Origin: Amycolatopsis australiensis | GTDB lineage: Bacteria; Actinomycetota; Actinomycetes; Mycobacteriales; Pseudonocardiaceae | Assembly: GCF_900119165.1 (NCBI RefSeq) | Contig: NZ_FPJG01000006.1 | Span: forward strand, 2,604,001-2,668,000 | Length of the DNA stretch: 64,000 nt | Reading direction: 5' to 3' | Part shown: positions 15,533-23,750 of the stretch, in pieces | How the letters are laid out: every line of letters starts with the position of its first letter | Numbering within the stretch: position 1 is the stretch's first letter | Notes under the pieces: generated by a model | Told to the model about the DNA's origin: nothing | What the model saw: the letters and a program-made list of their open reading frames with translations, nothing else | Databases searched by the model: none | Program-made: the position numbers and the translations under genes

Positions 15533-17302
15533 ATGGCGCGGGACATCTCGACGGTCGGAGTGGTCGGCCTGGGCACGATGGGGGCCGGGATCGCCGAAGT
15601 GCTCGCGCGCAGCGGGCTCGACGTCGTCACGGTCGAGCTCGACGAGGCCGGCGTCGCCCGCGGCCGCGGCCACCTGGAGCACTCCACCGAGCGCGCGCTC
15701 GCCGGCGGCAAGCTGGACGCCGCCGGCCGCGACGCGCTGCTGGGCCGGATCCGGTACAGCACCTCGCTCTCGGATCTGTCCGAAGTGGACTTGGTGGTCG
15801 AGGCGATCCCGGAGAGCCTGGAGCTGAAGGCGGACGTGTTCGCCCAGCTGGACAAGATCACGCGGCCGTCGGTCGTGTTCGCGTCCAACACGTCGTCGCT
15901 GTCGATCACGGAGATCAGCGTGCACACCGCGCGGCCGGGCAAGGTCGTCGGCATGCACTTCTTCAACCCGGCGCCGGTGCAGAAGCTGGTCGAGATCGTG
16001 AAGACGGTCGTGACCGAGCCGGAGGTGGTCACCGAGGCGGTGGGGTTCGCCGAGCGGCTCGGCAAGGTGCCGGTGGTGATCGGCGACCGCGCCGGGTTCA
16101 TCGCGAACGCGCTGCTGTTCGGCTACCTCAACCACGCGGTGCGGATGTACGAGCAGCGCTACGCGACGCGCGAGGACCTCGACGCGGCGATGCGCTACGG
16201 CTGTGGTTACCCGATGGGCCCGCTCGCGCTGCTCGACCTGATCGGGCTGGACACGGCGTACGAAATCCTCGACACGATGTACCACCAGTCCCGCAACCGG
16301 CTGCACGCGCCGGCGCCGCTGCTGAAGCAGATGATCACCGCGGGCCTGCTGGGCCGCAAGACCGGCCGCGGCTTCTACACCTACGACGCGCCGGACTCGC
16401 CGAACGTGGTCACCGCCGCGGGTACGTCGTCCATTGTGGACTCCGTGCCGCCGCGTCCGGTGTCGCGGGTGGGCGTGGTCGGCACGGGGACGATGGCCAC
16501 CGGCATCGCTGAGGTGTTCGCGAAGCGTGGTCTCGACGTGGTGTTGCGCGCCCGGAGCCTGGACAAGGCGCAGGCGTCGGTGGCTCGCGTGAAGAAGTCC
16601 CTCGACAAGGCGGTTGTGAAGGGCAAGCTGTCCGAAGAGGACGCTGCTTCGGCGTTGTCGCGGATCACCCCGGTCACCGAGTTCGAGGCCCTGGCCGACG
16701 TCGACCTGGTCGTCGAGGCGGTGGCCGAGGAGCTGTCGGTGAAGCAGGCGGTGTTCGCGGCCCTGGACGAGGTGGTCCGGCCGGGAGCGGTCCTGGCGAC
16801 GACGACCTCGTCGTTGCCGGTGATCGAGTGCGCGGCGGCGACGTCCCGCCCGTCCGACGTGGTCGGCCTCCACTTCTTCAACCCGGCCCCGGTGATGAAG
16901 CTGGTGGAGGTGGTGTCGACGATCGCGACGGCCCCGGACGTGCTGGCCACGGCGAGCGCGGTGTGCGCGGCGGCCGGCAAGCACGCGGTCCACTGTGGAG
17001 ACCGGGCGAGGTTCATCGTCAACGCGCTGCTGTTCCCGTACCTCAACGACGCGGTGAAGATGCTGGAGGCGCATTACGCGGGCGCGGACGACATCGACAC
17101 GGCGATGAAGGTGGGCTGCGGCCTGCCGATGGGCCCGTTCGAGCTGCTGGACGTGGTGGGCCTGGACGTGTCCCTGGCGATCCAGCGGACGTTGTACAAC
17201 GAGTTCCGCGAGGAGGGCTTCGCCCCGGCGCCCCTGCTGGAGCACCTGGTCACGGCCGGCCGCCTGGGCCGGAAGACGGGCAAGGGCTTCAAGGACTACT
17301 GA
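15533..17302 (+). CDS. 3-hydroxyacyl-CoA dehydrogenase, tandem-duplicated
   Basis: A 589-residue protein made of two complete 3-hydroxyacyl-CoA dehydrogenase units, each with an NAD-binding Rossmann domain (VVGLGTMGAGIAEVLA; VVGTGTMATGIAEVFA), the catalytic-His block (GMHFFNPAPVQKLVE; GLHFFNPAPVMKLVE) and the helical C-terminal domain ending GRKTGRGFYTY and GRKTGKGFKDY. Both halves look active. Single units are about 285 residues, so this is an in-frame duplication. It oxidises 3-hydroxyacyl-CoA (possibly hydroxybutyryl-CoA) in beta-oxidation. Start fixed by GGAGG 6 bp upstream. Convergent with the next gene with no gap. Confidence 0.92.
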   Translation: MARDISTVGVVGLGTMGAGIAEVLARSGLDVVTVELDEAGVARGRGHLEHSTERALAGGKLDAAGRDALLGRIRYSTSLSDLSEVDLVVEAIPESLELKADVFAQLDKITRPSVVFASNTSSLSITEISVHTARPGKVVGMHFFNPAPVQKLVEIVKTVVTEPEVVTEAVGFAERLGKVPVVIGDRAGFIANALLFGYLNHAVRMYEQRYATREDLDAAMRYGCGYPMGPLALLDLIGLDTAYEILDTMYHQSRNRLHAPAPLLKQMITAGLLGRKTGRGFYTYDAPDSPNVVTAAGTSSIVDSVPPRPVSRVGVVGTGTMATGIAEVFAKRGLDVVLRARSLDKAQASVARVKKSLDKAVVKGKLSEEDAASALSRITPVTEFEALADVDLVVEAVAEELSVKQAVFAALDEVVRPGAVLATTTSSLPVIECAAATSRPSDVVGLHFFNPAPVMKLVEVVSTIATAPDVLATASAVCAAAGKHAVHCGDRARFIVNALLFPYLNDAVKMLEAHYAGADDIDTAMKVGCGLPMGPFELLDVVGLDVSLAIQRTLYNEFREEGFAPAPLLEHLVTAGRLGRKTGKGFKDY

Positions 17303-17811
17303 TCAGTTCCCCAGGCTGAGTGCGACGTTGCCGTTTCGCGCGTCCTCGGGCTGCACCATGATCCGGCCCCGGTGGGAGACCTCCACGAGGTAGAACTTCT
17401 CGCCGGCCGGGACGTTCGGCGCGGACAGCGAGAAGACGCAGCTGCCGCCGCCGGTCGGGTGCCCCGTTCCCAGTGCTCCTTGGGACAGCACGGTTCCGGC
17501 GGCGTTGTAGACGGTGACCGCGGTGCCGGTGGCGATGTCCGAGTAGCCCCCCCCCCGGAACCGCCGCAGGCGTTGTAGCCGTACCCGCCGCCGTTCAGGG
17601 TGAAGGTGCCGCGCAGATCGAACGACTCCCCGGCCGGCGCAGCCGGCGCGCCGGAATGCGACAGATCCAGGCCGGCCCACAAGGCGCTGGCCAAGGCCGC
17701 CCCGCCCGCGGCCGCGAGCACGAGATGCCAGGGGTTCGTCCTGGTACGTACCGGTGGCGGGGGCGGCGGCGCCAACGGGGTGGTCGGTGCTGGTTCGAAC
17801 CCGCTGGTCAT
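17303..17811 (-). pseudogene. Membrane-anchored extracytoplasmic protein, frameshifted at a 10-C run
   Basis: Reading from ATG 17811 gives MTSGFEPAP, a proline run, one membrane helix (LVLAAAGGAALASALWAGL) and an extracellular part (FDLRGTFTLNGGGYGYNACG). At a run of ten C (17547-17556; ten G on the coding strand) the frame is lost. The natural continuation is in another frame (YSDIATGTAVTVYNAAG to NGNVALSLGN) and ends at 17303. Eight or eleven G would restore one frame. It could be a sequencing error, a slipped-strand phase-variable tract or a true pseudogene. No family recognised; the C-terminal half looks like a small beta-sandwich. Confidence 0.75.
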
Positions 17812-17910
17812 CGCGGCTCCTCCGACACGGTCGGCCTGCTTCATCCGTGCGAAAGAGGTCGCCCTGCCGACGGCGGTTGTCACCGCGATGTCGGATCGTG
17901 ATCGGTCCGC

Positions 17911-18321
17911 TCAGCGCTCGGCCGGCTCGCCCAGGACCGGCTTGACGTCCAGCACCGGGGTGCCGTCGATCGCTTCCAGGCCCGTCACCGTCAGCACGCC
18001 CTTGCCGGCCGCCGTCACCGTTACCGTGTGGAGGCCGATCGGGTTCGGGCGGTCCGGGGACCGCGTCGAGAACACGCCGGTGCTCGGCCTTTCGCGGTCG
18101 CCGCGCGGGTGGACCTTCCGGACGTCGCGGTCGGCTTCGTGCAGCCACGTCAGTACCACCAGGCGGTCGCCCGGGGCGAGGTCCGCCGCCGCCGGGTGGT
18201 ACTCCTGCTCGAACACCAGGCGGGCCGGTGGGGCTCCCTCGTCGCCTTGCTTCGGGGCTTTCGCGCGGTCCGTCAGGGCCGACTCCACCCGGGCCACCGG
18301 CCGCACTTCGTACGCCGTCAC
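17911..18321 (-). CDS. tRNA (adenine(37)-N6)-methyltransferase TrmO / TsaA-like
   Basis: A 136-residue TsaA/TrmO-family protein. The signature FSTRSPDRPNPIGLHTV is clear. In E. coli, TrmO N6-methylates t6A at position 37 of tRNA-Thr using SAM, through a small beta-barrel. This copy is shorter than E. coli TrmO because it has only the core barrel, as in most actinobacterial homologues. GTG start overlaps the upstream deaminase stop (GTGA). Last gene of a three-gene operon. Substrate tRNA is an inference. Confidence 0.82.
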   Translation of the reverse strand: MTAYEVRPVARVESALTDRAKAPKQGDEGAPPARLVFEQEYHPAAADLAPGDRLVVLTWLHEADRDVRKVHPRGDRERPSTGVFSTRSPDRPNPIGLHTVTVTAAGKGVLTVTGLEAIDGTPVLDVKPVLGEPAER

Positions 18322-18746
18322 GTGTAGTACCCCTCCACCGGGACGCGGGCCTCGTCGAACAGGGCCGGCCCCTCCAGCTGGTAGCCGCCCCACGTGATCG
18401 GCGGGCGCAGCGTCAGGAACTGTTCCGTCGACAGCGCGAAGACCACGCGGCCGAGCCCGGACCGCTCGATCGCGCCCGTGCACATGCCGCACGGCTGCGT
18501 GCTGGTGAACATCGTCGCCGCCGCCGCGGCTTCCGGGTCCAGGTGCTGTGCCGCCCAGCGCGCCAGCTTCAGCTCCGGGTGCGCCGTGATGTCGTTGTCG
18601 GTCAACGACGTGTTGCGGTCCTCGGCGATGATCTTGCCGTCCGCGTCCGCCAGCAGCGAGCCGAACGGCGGGTTGCCGTACTCCTCGCGCGCCTCCCGCG
18701 CGAGTTCGATCGCCCGCCGCAGCAGGGCTTCTTCGGTGTCCTTCAC
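18318..18746 (-). CDS. Nucleoside/base deaminase (cytidine deaminase-like fold)
   Basis: A 142-residue zinc-dependent deaminase with both motifs of the family: TAHPELKLA (H-x-E, zinc ligand and proton shuttle) and QPCGMCTGAI (PCxxC, zinc ligands). Length and motif spacing fit guanine-deaminase/CMP-deaminase-like enzymes rather than TadA, because the N-terminal tRNA-binding features are not evident. GTG start overlaps the oxidoreductase stop; its own stop overlaps trmO. Exact substrate unknown. Confidence 0.85.
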   Translation of the reverse strand: MKDTEEALLRRAIELAREAREEYGNPPFGSLLADADGKIIAEDRNTSLTDNDITAHPELKLARWAAQHLDPEAAAAATMFTSTQPCGMCTGAIERSGLGRVVFALSTEQFLTLRPPITWGGYQLEGPALFDEARVPVEGYYT

Positions 18747-19582
18747 CGGTTCTCCTTCCAGGACGCGGCCACCGCCGCGAGGTCCCGCCACGCCACCTCC
18801 GGGTGGAGGGTCTCCGCGGGGTCCGCATCGAACGGGTCGAGCACGACGGTGTCCGCGCCCAGCGCCCGCAGCCGCGCCAAGTCGTCGAGGACCTGGTCGA
18901 GCGTGCCTTCGCCGGCCCGCCGGTCCGGCCCGGTCACCGGTTCGCCGGTCACGCGCAGCAGGATCCGCGGCGCGAACGACGGCACCGGCCGGTCGCCGGC
19001 CAGGCTTTTCAGGCGCGCCAGCGTTTCTTCGAATTCGGCCATCGTCATCCGCAGCGGATGCCACGCGTCGCCGAGTTCCACCGCCCTGCGCAGTGCCGCA
19101 TCGCTGCGCCCGCCGAGCCAGAGCGGGATCGAGCCGGCGCGATAGTCGTCGTGGTCGGCCCACGCCGCGCGGATCGCTCGCAGGTACTCGGTCGTAAGCT
19201 TCCCGCGCCGCTCGAACGGCACGTCCAGCGCGGCGAACTCCTGCTTCGCCCAGCCGGCGCCGGCGCCGAGCACCAGCCGTCCGCCGCTGAGCGCGTCGAG
19301 GTTCGCCGCCATCCGGGCCACCAGCAGCGGATGCCGGTACGGCACCACCAGCACCGTGGTGCCCAGCCGCACCCGCGTGGTGACGCCGGCCAGCCAGGAC
19401 AGCGTCGTGAACGGCTCGTAGAACGGCGCCGGGTACTGACCGGCGACGTCGGGCGTGATCACCACGTGGTCGGACACCATCAGCAGGTCGAAGCCGAGGC
19501 CTTCCACCGTCTGCGCCCAGGCGCGCAGCACGCCCGGGTCCGTGCCGGGACCGAAGTTGGGGACGTTGACGCCGATCTTCAC
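18743..19582 (-). CDS. LLM class F420-dependent oxidoreductase
   Basis: A 279-residue luciferase-like TIM-barrel oxidoreductase. The N-terminus MKIGVNVPNFGPGTDPGVL and blocks DLLMVSDHVVITPDV, RVRLGTTVLVVPYRHP and LVLGAGAGWAKQEFAALD are typical of F420-dependent members in actinomycetes. Start placed at GTG 19582. First gene of the operon with the deaminase and TrmO. The divergent Lrp/AsnC gene 92 bp away is a candidate regulator. Confidence 0.88.
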   Translation of the reverse strand: MKIGVNVPNFGPGTDPGVLRAWAQTVEGLGFDLLMVSDHVVITPDVAGQYPAPFYEPFTTLSWLAGVTTRVRLGTTVLVVPYRHPLLVARMAANLDALSGGRLVLGAGAGWAKQEFAALDVPFERRGKLTTEYLRAIRAAWADHDDYRAGSIPLWLGGRSDAALRRAVELGDAWHPLRMTMAEFEETLARLKSLAGDRPVPSFAPRILLRVTGEPVTGPDRRAGEGTLDQVLDDLARLRALGADTVVLDPFDADPAETLHPEVAWRDLAAVAASWKENR

Positions 19583-19674
19583 CGGGAAGGCTATCGAGGT
19601 CAAAGCCCTGATCGGAAGGCGATGATCACGGCGTTCCCGCTTTTCCGCCGTGAATCCCACGGTATATTCGCCGG

Positions 19675-20139
19675 ATGACCGAGAGTCTCGACGCGACGGA
19701 CTGGGCCATCCTGGTCGAGCTGCAGCGCGACGCCCGGCTGCCGCTCACCGAGCTGGGCCGCCGGGTGAACCTGAGCGCGTCCGCCGCCACCGAACGGCTC
19801 CGGCGGCTGGAGGCCGCGGGCGTGATCACGGGCTACCGCGCCGACATCGACCTCGGCAAGGTCGGCTACCCGGTGCTCGCCGTCGTCCGGCTCAAGTACC
19901 CCGGCAGCCGGCACGAGGCCCTGCACAAGCTGCTCGGCGAGCGCTTCGAGATCCTCGAATGCCTGCGCACCACCGGCGACGACTGCTACACGCTCAAGGT
20001 CGCCGCCGCCTCGATGGCCCACCTCGAGCGCACCATGGACGAGCTGGCCCAGTTCGGCAGCACGACGACCAACGTCGTCTACAGCCAGACCCTGCCCTAC
20101 CGCGGACCGCAGGAACCCGCCCGTGACCTCGACGCCTGA
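19675..20139 (+). CDS. Lrp/AsnC family transcriptional regulator
   Basis: A 154-residue Lrp-type regulator: N-terminal winged HTH (DWAILVELQRDARLPLTELG, then LSASAATERLRRLEAAG) and a C-terminal RAM/ACT-like effector domain. Such proteins form octamers and sense amino acids or related ligands. Divergent from the LLM oxidoreductase operon. Its stop overlaps the next gene's GTG start by 17 bp. Confidence 0.9.
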   Translation: MTESLDATDWAILVELQRDARLPLTELGRRVNLSASAATERLRRLEAAGVITGYRADIDLGKVGYPVLAVVRLKYPGSRHEALHKLLGERFEILECLRTTGDDCYTLKVAAASMAHLERTMDELAQFGSTTTNVVYSQTLPYRGPQEPARDLDA

Positions 20140-20647
20140 CCGCATCGTCGTCTACGGCGTGACCGGCTCGGGCAAGTCGACCCTGGCCGCGGCCATCGCC
20201 GCGCGCACGGGCCTGCCGTACGTTTCGGCCGACGACCTCAGCTGGCAGCCGGGCTGGGTCCCGGTGCCCGACGCGGAGCAGCGGCGCCGGATCACCGAGG
20301 TGTGCGCGGGGGAGCGCTGGGTCCTCGACGCCGCCTACGGGAAGTGGCGGGACATCGTGTTCGCCCGCACGCAGCTGGTCGTCGGCCTCGACTACCCGCG
20401 CCGGCTTTCGCTCAGCCGCCTGCTCCGCCGGACGGTGGCCCGCGCTGTCACGCGCAAGCCGGTCTGCAACGGCAACGTGGAGTCCCTTCGCCAGATGTTC
20501 TCGGCGGATTCGATCATCCGCTGGCACTTCGCGTCTTTCGCGGTCACGCGGGCCCGGATCCGGGCGTGGGCCGCCGAATCACCGGGTCCGGAGATCGTCC
20601 GGCTGACCTCGCCGCGCGAGACGCGCCGCTGGCTCGCGACGCTGTGA
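20123..20647 (+). CDS. P-loop ATP-binding protein (adenylate kinase-like, FlaR type)
   Basis: A 174-residue P-loop kinase-like protein with Walker A VYGVTGSGKSTLAAAIA and SADDLSWQPGWVP, a pattern found in the so-called topology modulation or FlaR-like adenylate kinase relatives. The phosphate acceptor is unknown. The GTG start lies inside the end of the lrp gene, so the two are cotranscribed. It ends 2 bp from a convergent lrp gene. Confidence 0.8.
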   Translation: MTSTPDRIVVYGVTGSGKSTLAAAIAARTGLPYVSADDLSWQPGWVPVPDAEQRRRITEVCAGERWVLDAAYGKWRDIVFARTQLVVGLDYPRRLSLSRLLRRTVARAVTRKPVCNGNVESLRQMFSADSIIRWHFASFAVTRARIRAWAAESPGPEIVRLTSPRETRRWLATL

Positions 20648-20649
20648 CG

Positions 20650-21126
20650 TCAGGCTCCCGGCGGGAGCAGAGGCCCGCCGCTCCAGTGCTGGAACACGAG
20701 GTTCGTGTGGACGCGGGCGACCTCGTCACGGGCGGTCAGCTCGTCGAGGACCAGGCGTTGCAGCTCGCCGGCCGAACTGGTCGCGACGTGGGCGAGGAAG
20801 TCGTCCGGCCCGGTCAGGTGGTAGACCGCGCGGACCTCCGGCAGGGACAGCAGGTGCTCGACGAACGCGTCCACCAGCGGCCGCCGGTGCGGCCGGACCT
20901 GGACGAACAGGAACGCCTCCAGCGGCCGGCCGAGCTTCGCCGCGTCGACCGAGGCGTGCTGGCCGGTGATCACGCCCGTCTCCCGTAGCCGCGCGACGCG
21001 GTCCAGGCACGTGGACGGCGCGAGGCCGACCGCTGCCGCCAGGTCCTTGTTGGTGATCCGGGCATCGTTCTGCAGGAGCCGCAGAATTTCGAGATCCACC
21101 GGACTCAGTTCGACAGAAGCGGACAT
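20650..21126 (-). CDS. Lrp/AsnC family transcriptional regulator
   Basis: A 158-residue Lrp-type protein with HTH (LEILRLLQNDARITNKDLAA, then GLAPSTCLDRVARLRETG) and C-terminal RAM domain (VRAVYHLTGPDDFLAHVATS). Divergent from a PLP trans-sulfuration enzyme 50 bp away. Lrp-type control of methionine gamma-lyase-like enzymes is known in other bacteria, so it probably responds to a sulfur amino acid and controls that gene. Confidence 0.9.
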   Translation of the reverse strand: MSASVELSPVDLEILRLLQNDARITNKDLAAAVGLAPSTCLDRVARLRETGVITGQHASVDAAKLGRPLEAFLFVQVRPHRRPLVDAFVEHLLSLPEVRAVYHLTGPDDFLAHVATSSAGELQRLVLDELTARDEVARVHTNLVFQHWSGGPLLPPGA

Positions 21127-21176
21127 CGCCGAATGATATCCGAAGCTGTTGCTCTCGTTCCGGTGAAAGCCCGACC

Positions 21177-22304
21177 ATGCCAGGCATGACTTCCTCGCTG
21201 CGCACCCGCGCCGTCCACGCCGGCCGTGACGATCTCACGGATCTCGGCCTGCACGCGGCGCCGCTCGACCTGTCGACGACCTACCCCTCCCGCGACAGCG
21301 CCGCCGAAGCCGCCCGGATCGACGACTTCGCCGCGGGCGCCGAACTCGACGGCCCGCCGATCTACGGCCGCGTCGGCAACCCGACCGTGGAGCGGTTCGA
21401 GCGCGCGCTCGCCGAACTCGAAGGCTTCGAGCACGGCGTCGCGTTCGCCAGCGGCATGGCCGCCGTCTCGGCCTGCCTGCTTTCCGCGGTGGCGCAAGGA
21501 AAACGGCACGTCGTCGCCGTGCGCCCGCTGTACGGCTGCAGCGACCACCTGCTCGAGTCCGGCCTGCTCGGCACCGAGGTCACCTGGGCGGCTCCGGACG
21601 GGGTCGCCGCCGCGCTGCGGCCCGACACGGGCCTGGTGTTCGTCGAGACGCCCGCGAACCCGACCCTCGCCGAGGTGGACATCGCCGAGCTGGCGGCCGC
21701 CTGCGGGGACGTGCCGCTGCTGGTGGACAACACGTTCGCGACGCCGGTGCTCCAGCGCCCGGGCCGCCACGGCGCCCGGATCGTGCTGCACAGCGCGACG
21801 AAGTTCCTCGGCGGCCACGGCGACGTGATGGGCGGGATCGTCGCCTGCGACGCCGAGGAGGCCGCCCGCCTGCGGCAGATCCGCTTCGCCACCGGCGGCG
21901 TGCTGCACCCGCTCGCCGGCTACCTGTTGCTGCGCGGGCTTTCCACGCTCCCGTTGCGCGTCAACGCGGCTTCGGCGACGGCGGCGACGCTGGCCTCGCG
22001 GCTCGCCGGCCACCCGGCCGTGACGGCCGTCCACTACCCGCGGCTGGGCGGGCCGCTGGTGGCGTTCGAGGTCGACGGCAACCCGCACGCCCTGATCGGC
22101 GCGGTCCGGCTGATCACGCCGGCCGTCAGCCTCGGCAGCGTGGACACGCTGATCCAGCACCCGGGCTCGATCAGCCACCGGATCGTCGACGAAGGCGACC
22201 GGCACGGCGCGGGCGTGTCGGACCAGCTGATCCGCATGTCGGTCGGCCTCGAGGACGTCGAGGACCTGTGGGCCGACCTGGAACAGGCGTTGAAGGCGCT
22301 TTAA
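21177..22304 (+). CDS. PLP-dependent trans-sulfuration enzyme (cystathionine/methionine gamma-lyase-like)
   Basis: A 375-residue Cys/Met-metabolism PLP enzyme. Visible motifs: YGRVGNPTVERFE, FASGMAAVSACLLS (phosphate binding), VDNTFATPVLQRP (Asp that contacts the PLP nitrogen) and HSATKFLGGHGDVMGG (Schiff-base Lys). SLGSVDTLIQHPGSISH and SVGLEDVEDLWADLE complete the C-terminal domain. It could cleave methionine or cystathionine. Start at ATG 21177; ATG 21186 is possible. Its stop overlaps the convergent zinc-ribbon gene by 4 bp. Confidence 0.88.
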   Translation: MPGMTSSLRTRAVHAGRDDLTDLGLHAAPLDLSTTYPSRDSAAEAARIDDFAAGAELDGPPIYGRVGNPTVERFERALAELEGFEHGVAFASGMAAVSACLLSAVAQGKRHVVAVRPLYGCSDHLLESGLLGTEVTWAAPDGVAAALRPDTGLVFVETPANPTLAEVDIAELAAACGDVPLLVDNTFATPVLQRPGRHGARIVLHSATKFLGGHGDVMGGIVACDAEEAARLRQIRFATGGVLHPLAGYLLLRGLSTLPLRVNAASATAATLASRLAGHPAVTAVHYPRLGGPLVAFEVDGNPHALIGAVRLITPAVSLGSVDTLIQHPGSISHRIVDEGDRHGAGVSDQLIRMSVGLEDVEDLWADLEQALKAL

Positions 22305-22510
22305 CCGCAGCAGCCGCCGCCACAGCAGCCACCGCCGCCGGCCGGGACCGCGGGACCACTCGCGGCCCCGGTCAGGGCGACGGTGGTCAGCAGCTTGACG
22401 GTGTCGGTGTGCCCCTCCGGGCAGGCCGCCGGCGCACCGGATTCGCTCATCGGGCGCAGGAGCTCGAAGGTCTCGGTGCACTCGCGGCAGCGGTAGGCGT
22501 AGGTCGGCAT
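22301..22510 (-). CDS. FmdB-type zinc ribbon protein
   Basis: A 69-residue protein starting MPTYAYRCRECTETFELLRP with a C-x2-C pair, a second Cys in PAACPEGH, and a Gly/Cys-rich tail (GGGGCCGGGCCG). This is the putative regulatory protein FmdB/zinc ribbon family, of undefined role. The Cys-rich tail is typical of actinomycete members and may bind an additional metal. It is divergent from the phosphodiesterase-type gene 45 bp away. Confidence 0.85.
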   Translation of the reverse strand: MPTYAYRCRECTETFELLRPMSESGAPAACPEGHTDTVKLLTTVALTGAASGPAVPAGGGGCCGGGCCG

Positions 22511-22555
22511 GGTGCGATTATCGCCGGAGGGCGCCGGTGATGGGAAGCTGGGCGC

Positions 22556-23680
22556 GTGCAGCCGCCTTCGCTCGCCGACATCCCGCACCTCGGCCAGGTC
22601 GTCCCGTCCCTGCTGGCCGCGCTCGGCGTGCCCGGCTGCGGCAACACCCTCGCCCTGCCGGAAGCGCGCAGTGCCGGTGTCCTGCTTGTCGACGGGCTCG
22701 GCTGGGAGCTGCTCGCCGAGCACGCCGGAGACGCGCCCGTGCTCACCGAGCTCGCGCGTGAGCCGCTGCGCGTCGGATTCCCGTCCACGACGGCCGCCGG
22801 CGTCGCCGCGATCGGCACCGGGCTCGCCTCGGGCGAGCACGGCATGGTCGGCTACACGTTCGAGATGCCCGGCGCGGGCGTGCTCAACGCGTTGCGCTGG
22901 TGCAGTCACGACGACGGCGGCGACCTCCGCGGCGTCCTCCCGCCCCGCGAAGTCCAGCCGCTGCCGACGACCTTCGAGCGGGCCGCCGAGGCCGGCATCG
23001 ATGCCGCGGTCGTGTCGTCGGCCAAGTTCGCCGACACGGCGCTGACCCGTGCCACCCAGAGCGGCGCGCGGTACGCCGGCGTGCACGCCCTCGGCGACCT
23101 CGCCGCGCGGACGCTGTCGGTGCTCGGCGGGCGGGCGTTCTGCTACGCCTACCACAGCGACCTCGACCTGCTCGGCCATGTGTACGGCCCCGGTTCGGCC
23201 GCCTGGCGGATGCAGCTGCGTCAGGTCGACCGGCTCGTCGAGTCCCTTGTGGACGGTCTGCCGTCCGGCGCGCTGCTCGCGGTGGTGGCCGACCACGGGA
23301 TGATCACCGTCGACGACAAGCTCGACCTCGAGGACGTTCCAGAGCTGCTGGAAGGCGTCCGGGCGTTCGGGGGCGAGGTCCGGGCCCGGCACGTCTACAC
23401 CGAGCCGGGCGCGGCCGCGGACGTCCTCGCGGCCTGGCGGGCGGTGCTCGGCGAGCGGGCGTGGGTGCGCTCGCGGGAGGAGGCCGTCGCCGAGGGGTGG
23501 TTCGGGCACACCGTCAGCGACCGGATCCTGCCGCGGATCGGCGACGTCGTCGCCGCGGCCCGCGACCGGTTCGGGATGGTGCGCGGGCTCGCCGAAGCCG
23601 TGGAGACGTCGCTGATCGGCCAGCACGGGTCGCTGACCACCGCCGAGCAGCTGGTGCCGCTCGCCCTCGCCCAGGGCTGA
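22556..23680 (+). CDS. Alkaline phosphatase superfamily nucleotide pyrophosphatase/phosphodiesterase
   Basis: A 374-residue metal-dependent hydrolase of the nucleotide pyrophosphatase/phosphodiesterase clan. Key motifs: LLVDGLGWELL (metal ligand Asp), RVGFPSTTAAGVAAIGTG (Thr nucleophile), HSDLDLLGHVYG (Asp and His ligands) and AVVADHGMITV (Asp-His ligands). No signal peptide, so cytoplasmic. GTG start. The family commonly hydrolyses phosphodiester or pyrophosphate bonds; the substrate here is unknown. Confidence 0.87.
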   Translation: MQPPSLADIPHLGQVVPSLLAALGVPGCGNTLALPEARSAGVLLVDGLGWELLAEHAGDAPVLTELAREPLRVGFPSTTAAGVAAIGTGLASGEHGMVGYTFEMPGAGVLNALRWCSHDDGGDLRGVLPPREVQPLPTTFERAAEAGIDAAVVSSAKFADTALTRATQSGARYAGVHALGDLAARTLSVLGGRAFCYAYHSDLDLLGHVYGPGSAAWRMQLRQVDRLVESLVDGLPSGALLAVVADHGMITVDDKLDLEDVPELLEGVRAFGGEVRARHVYTEPGAAADVLAAWRAVLGERAWVRSREEAVAEGWFGHTVSDRILPRIGDVVAAARDRFGMVRGLAEAVETSLIGQHGSLTTAEQLVPLALAQG

Positions 23681-23750
23681 TCCGTCCGGAACTTTCTGCT
23701 TTCCGGTGCCGGCCTGTCCACTGCGTACCCGAGTGACGGGGGTGGGCCGG

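Noticed and set aside
18318..18746. TadA tRNA adenosine deaminase
   Set aside because: Motif spacing and length fit guanine/CMP-type deaminases better; TadA tRNA-binding features were not seen.
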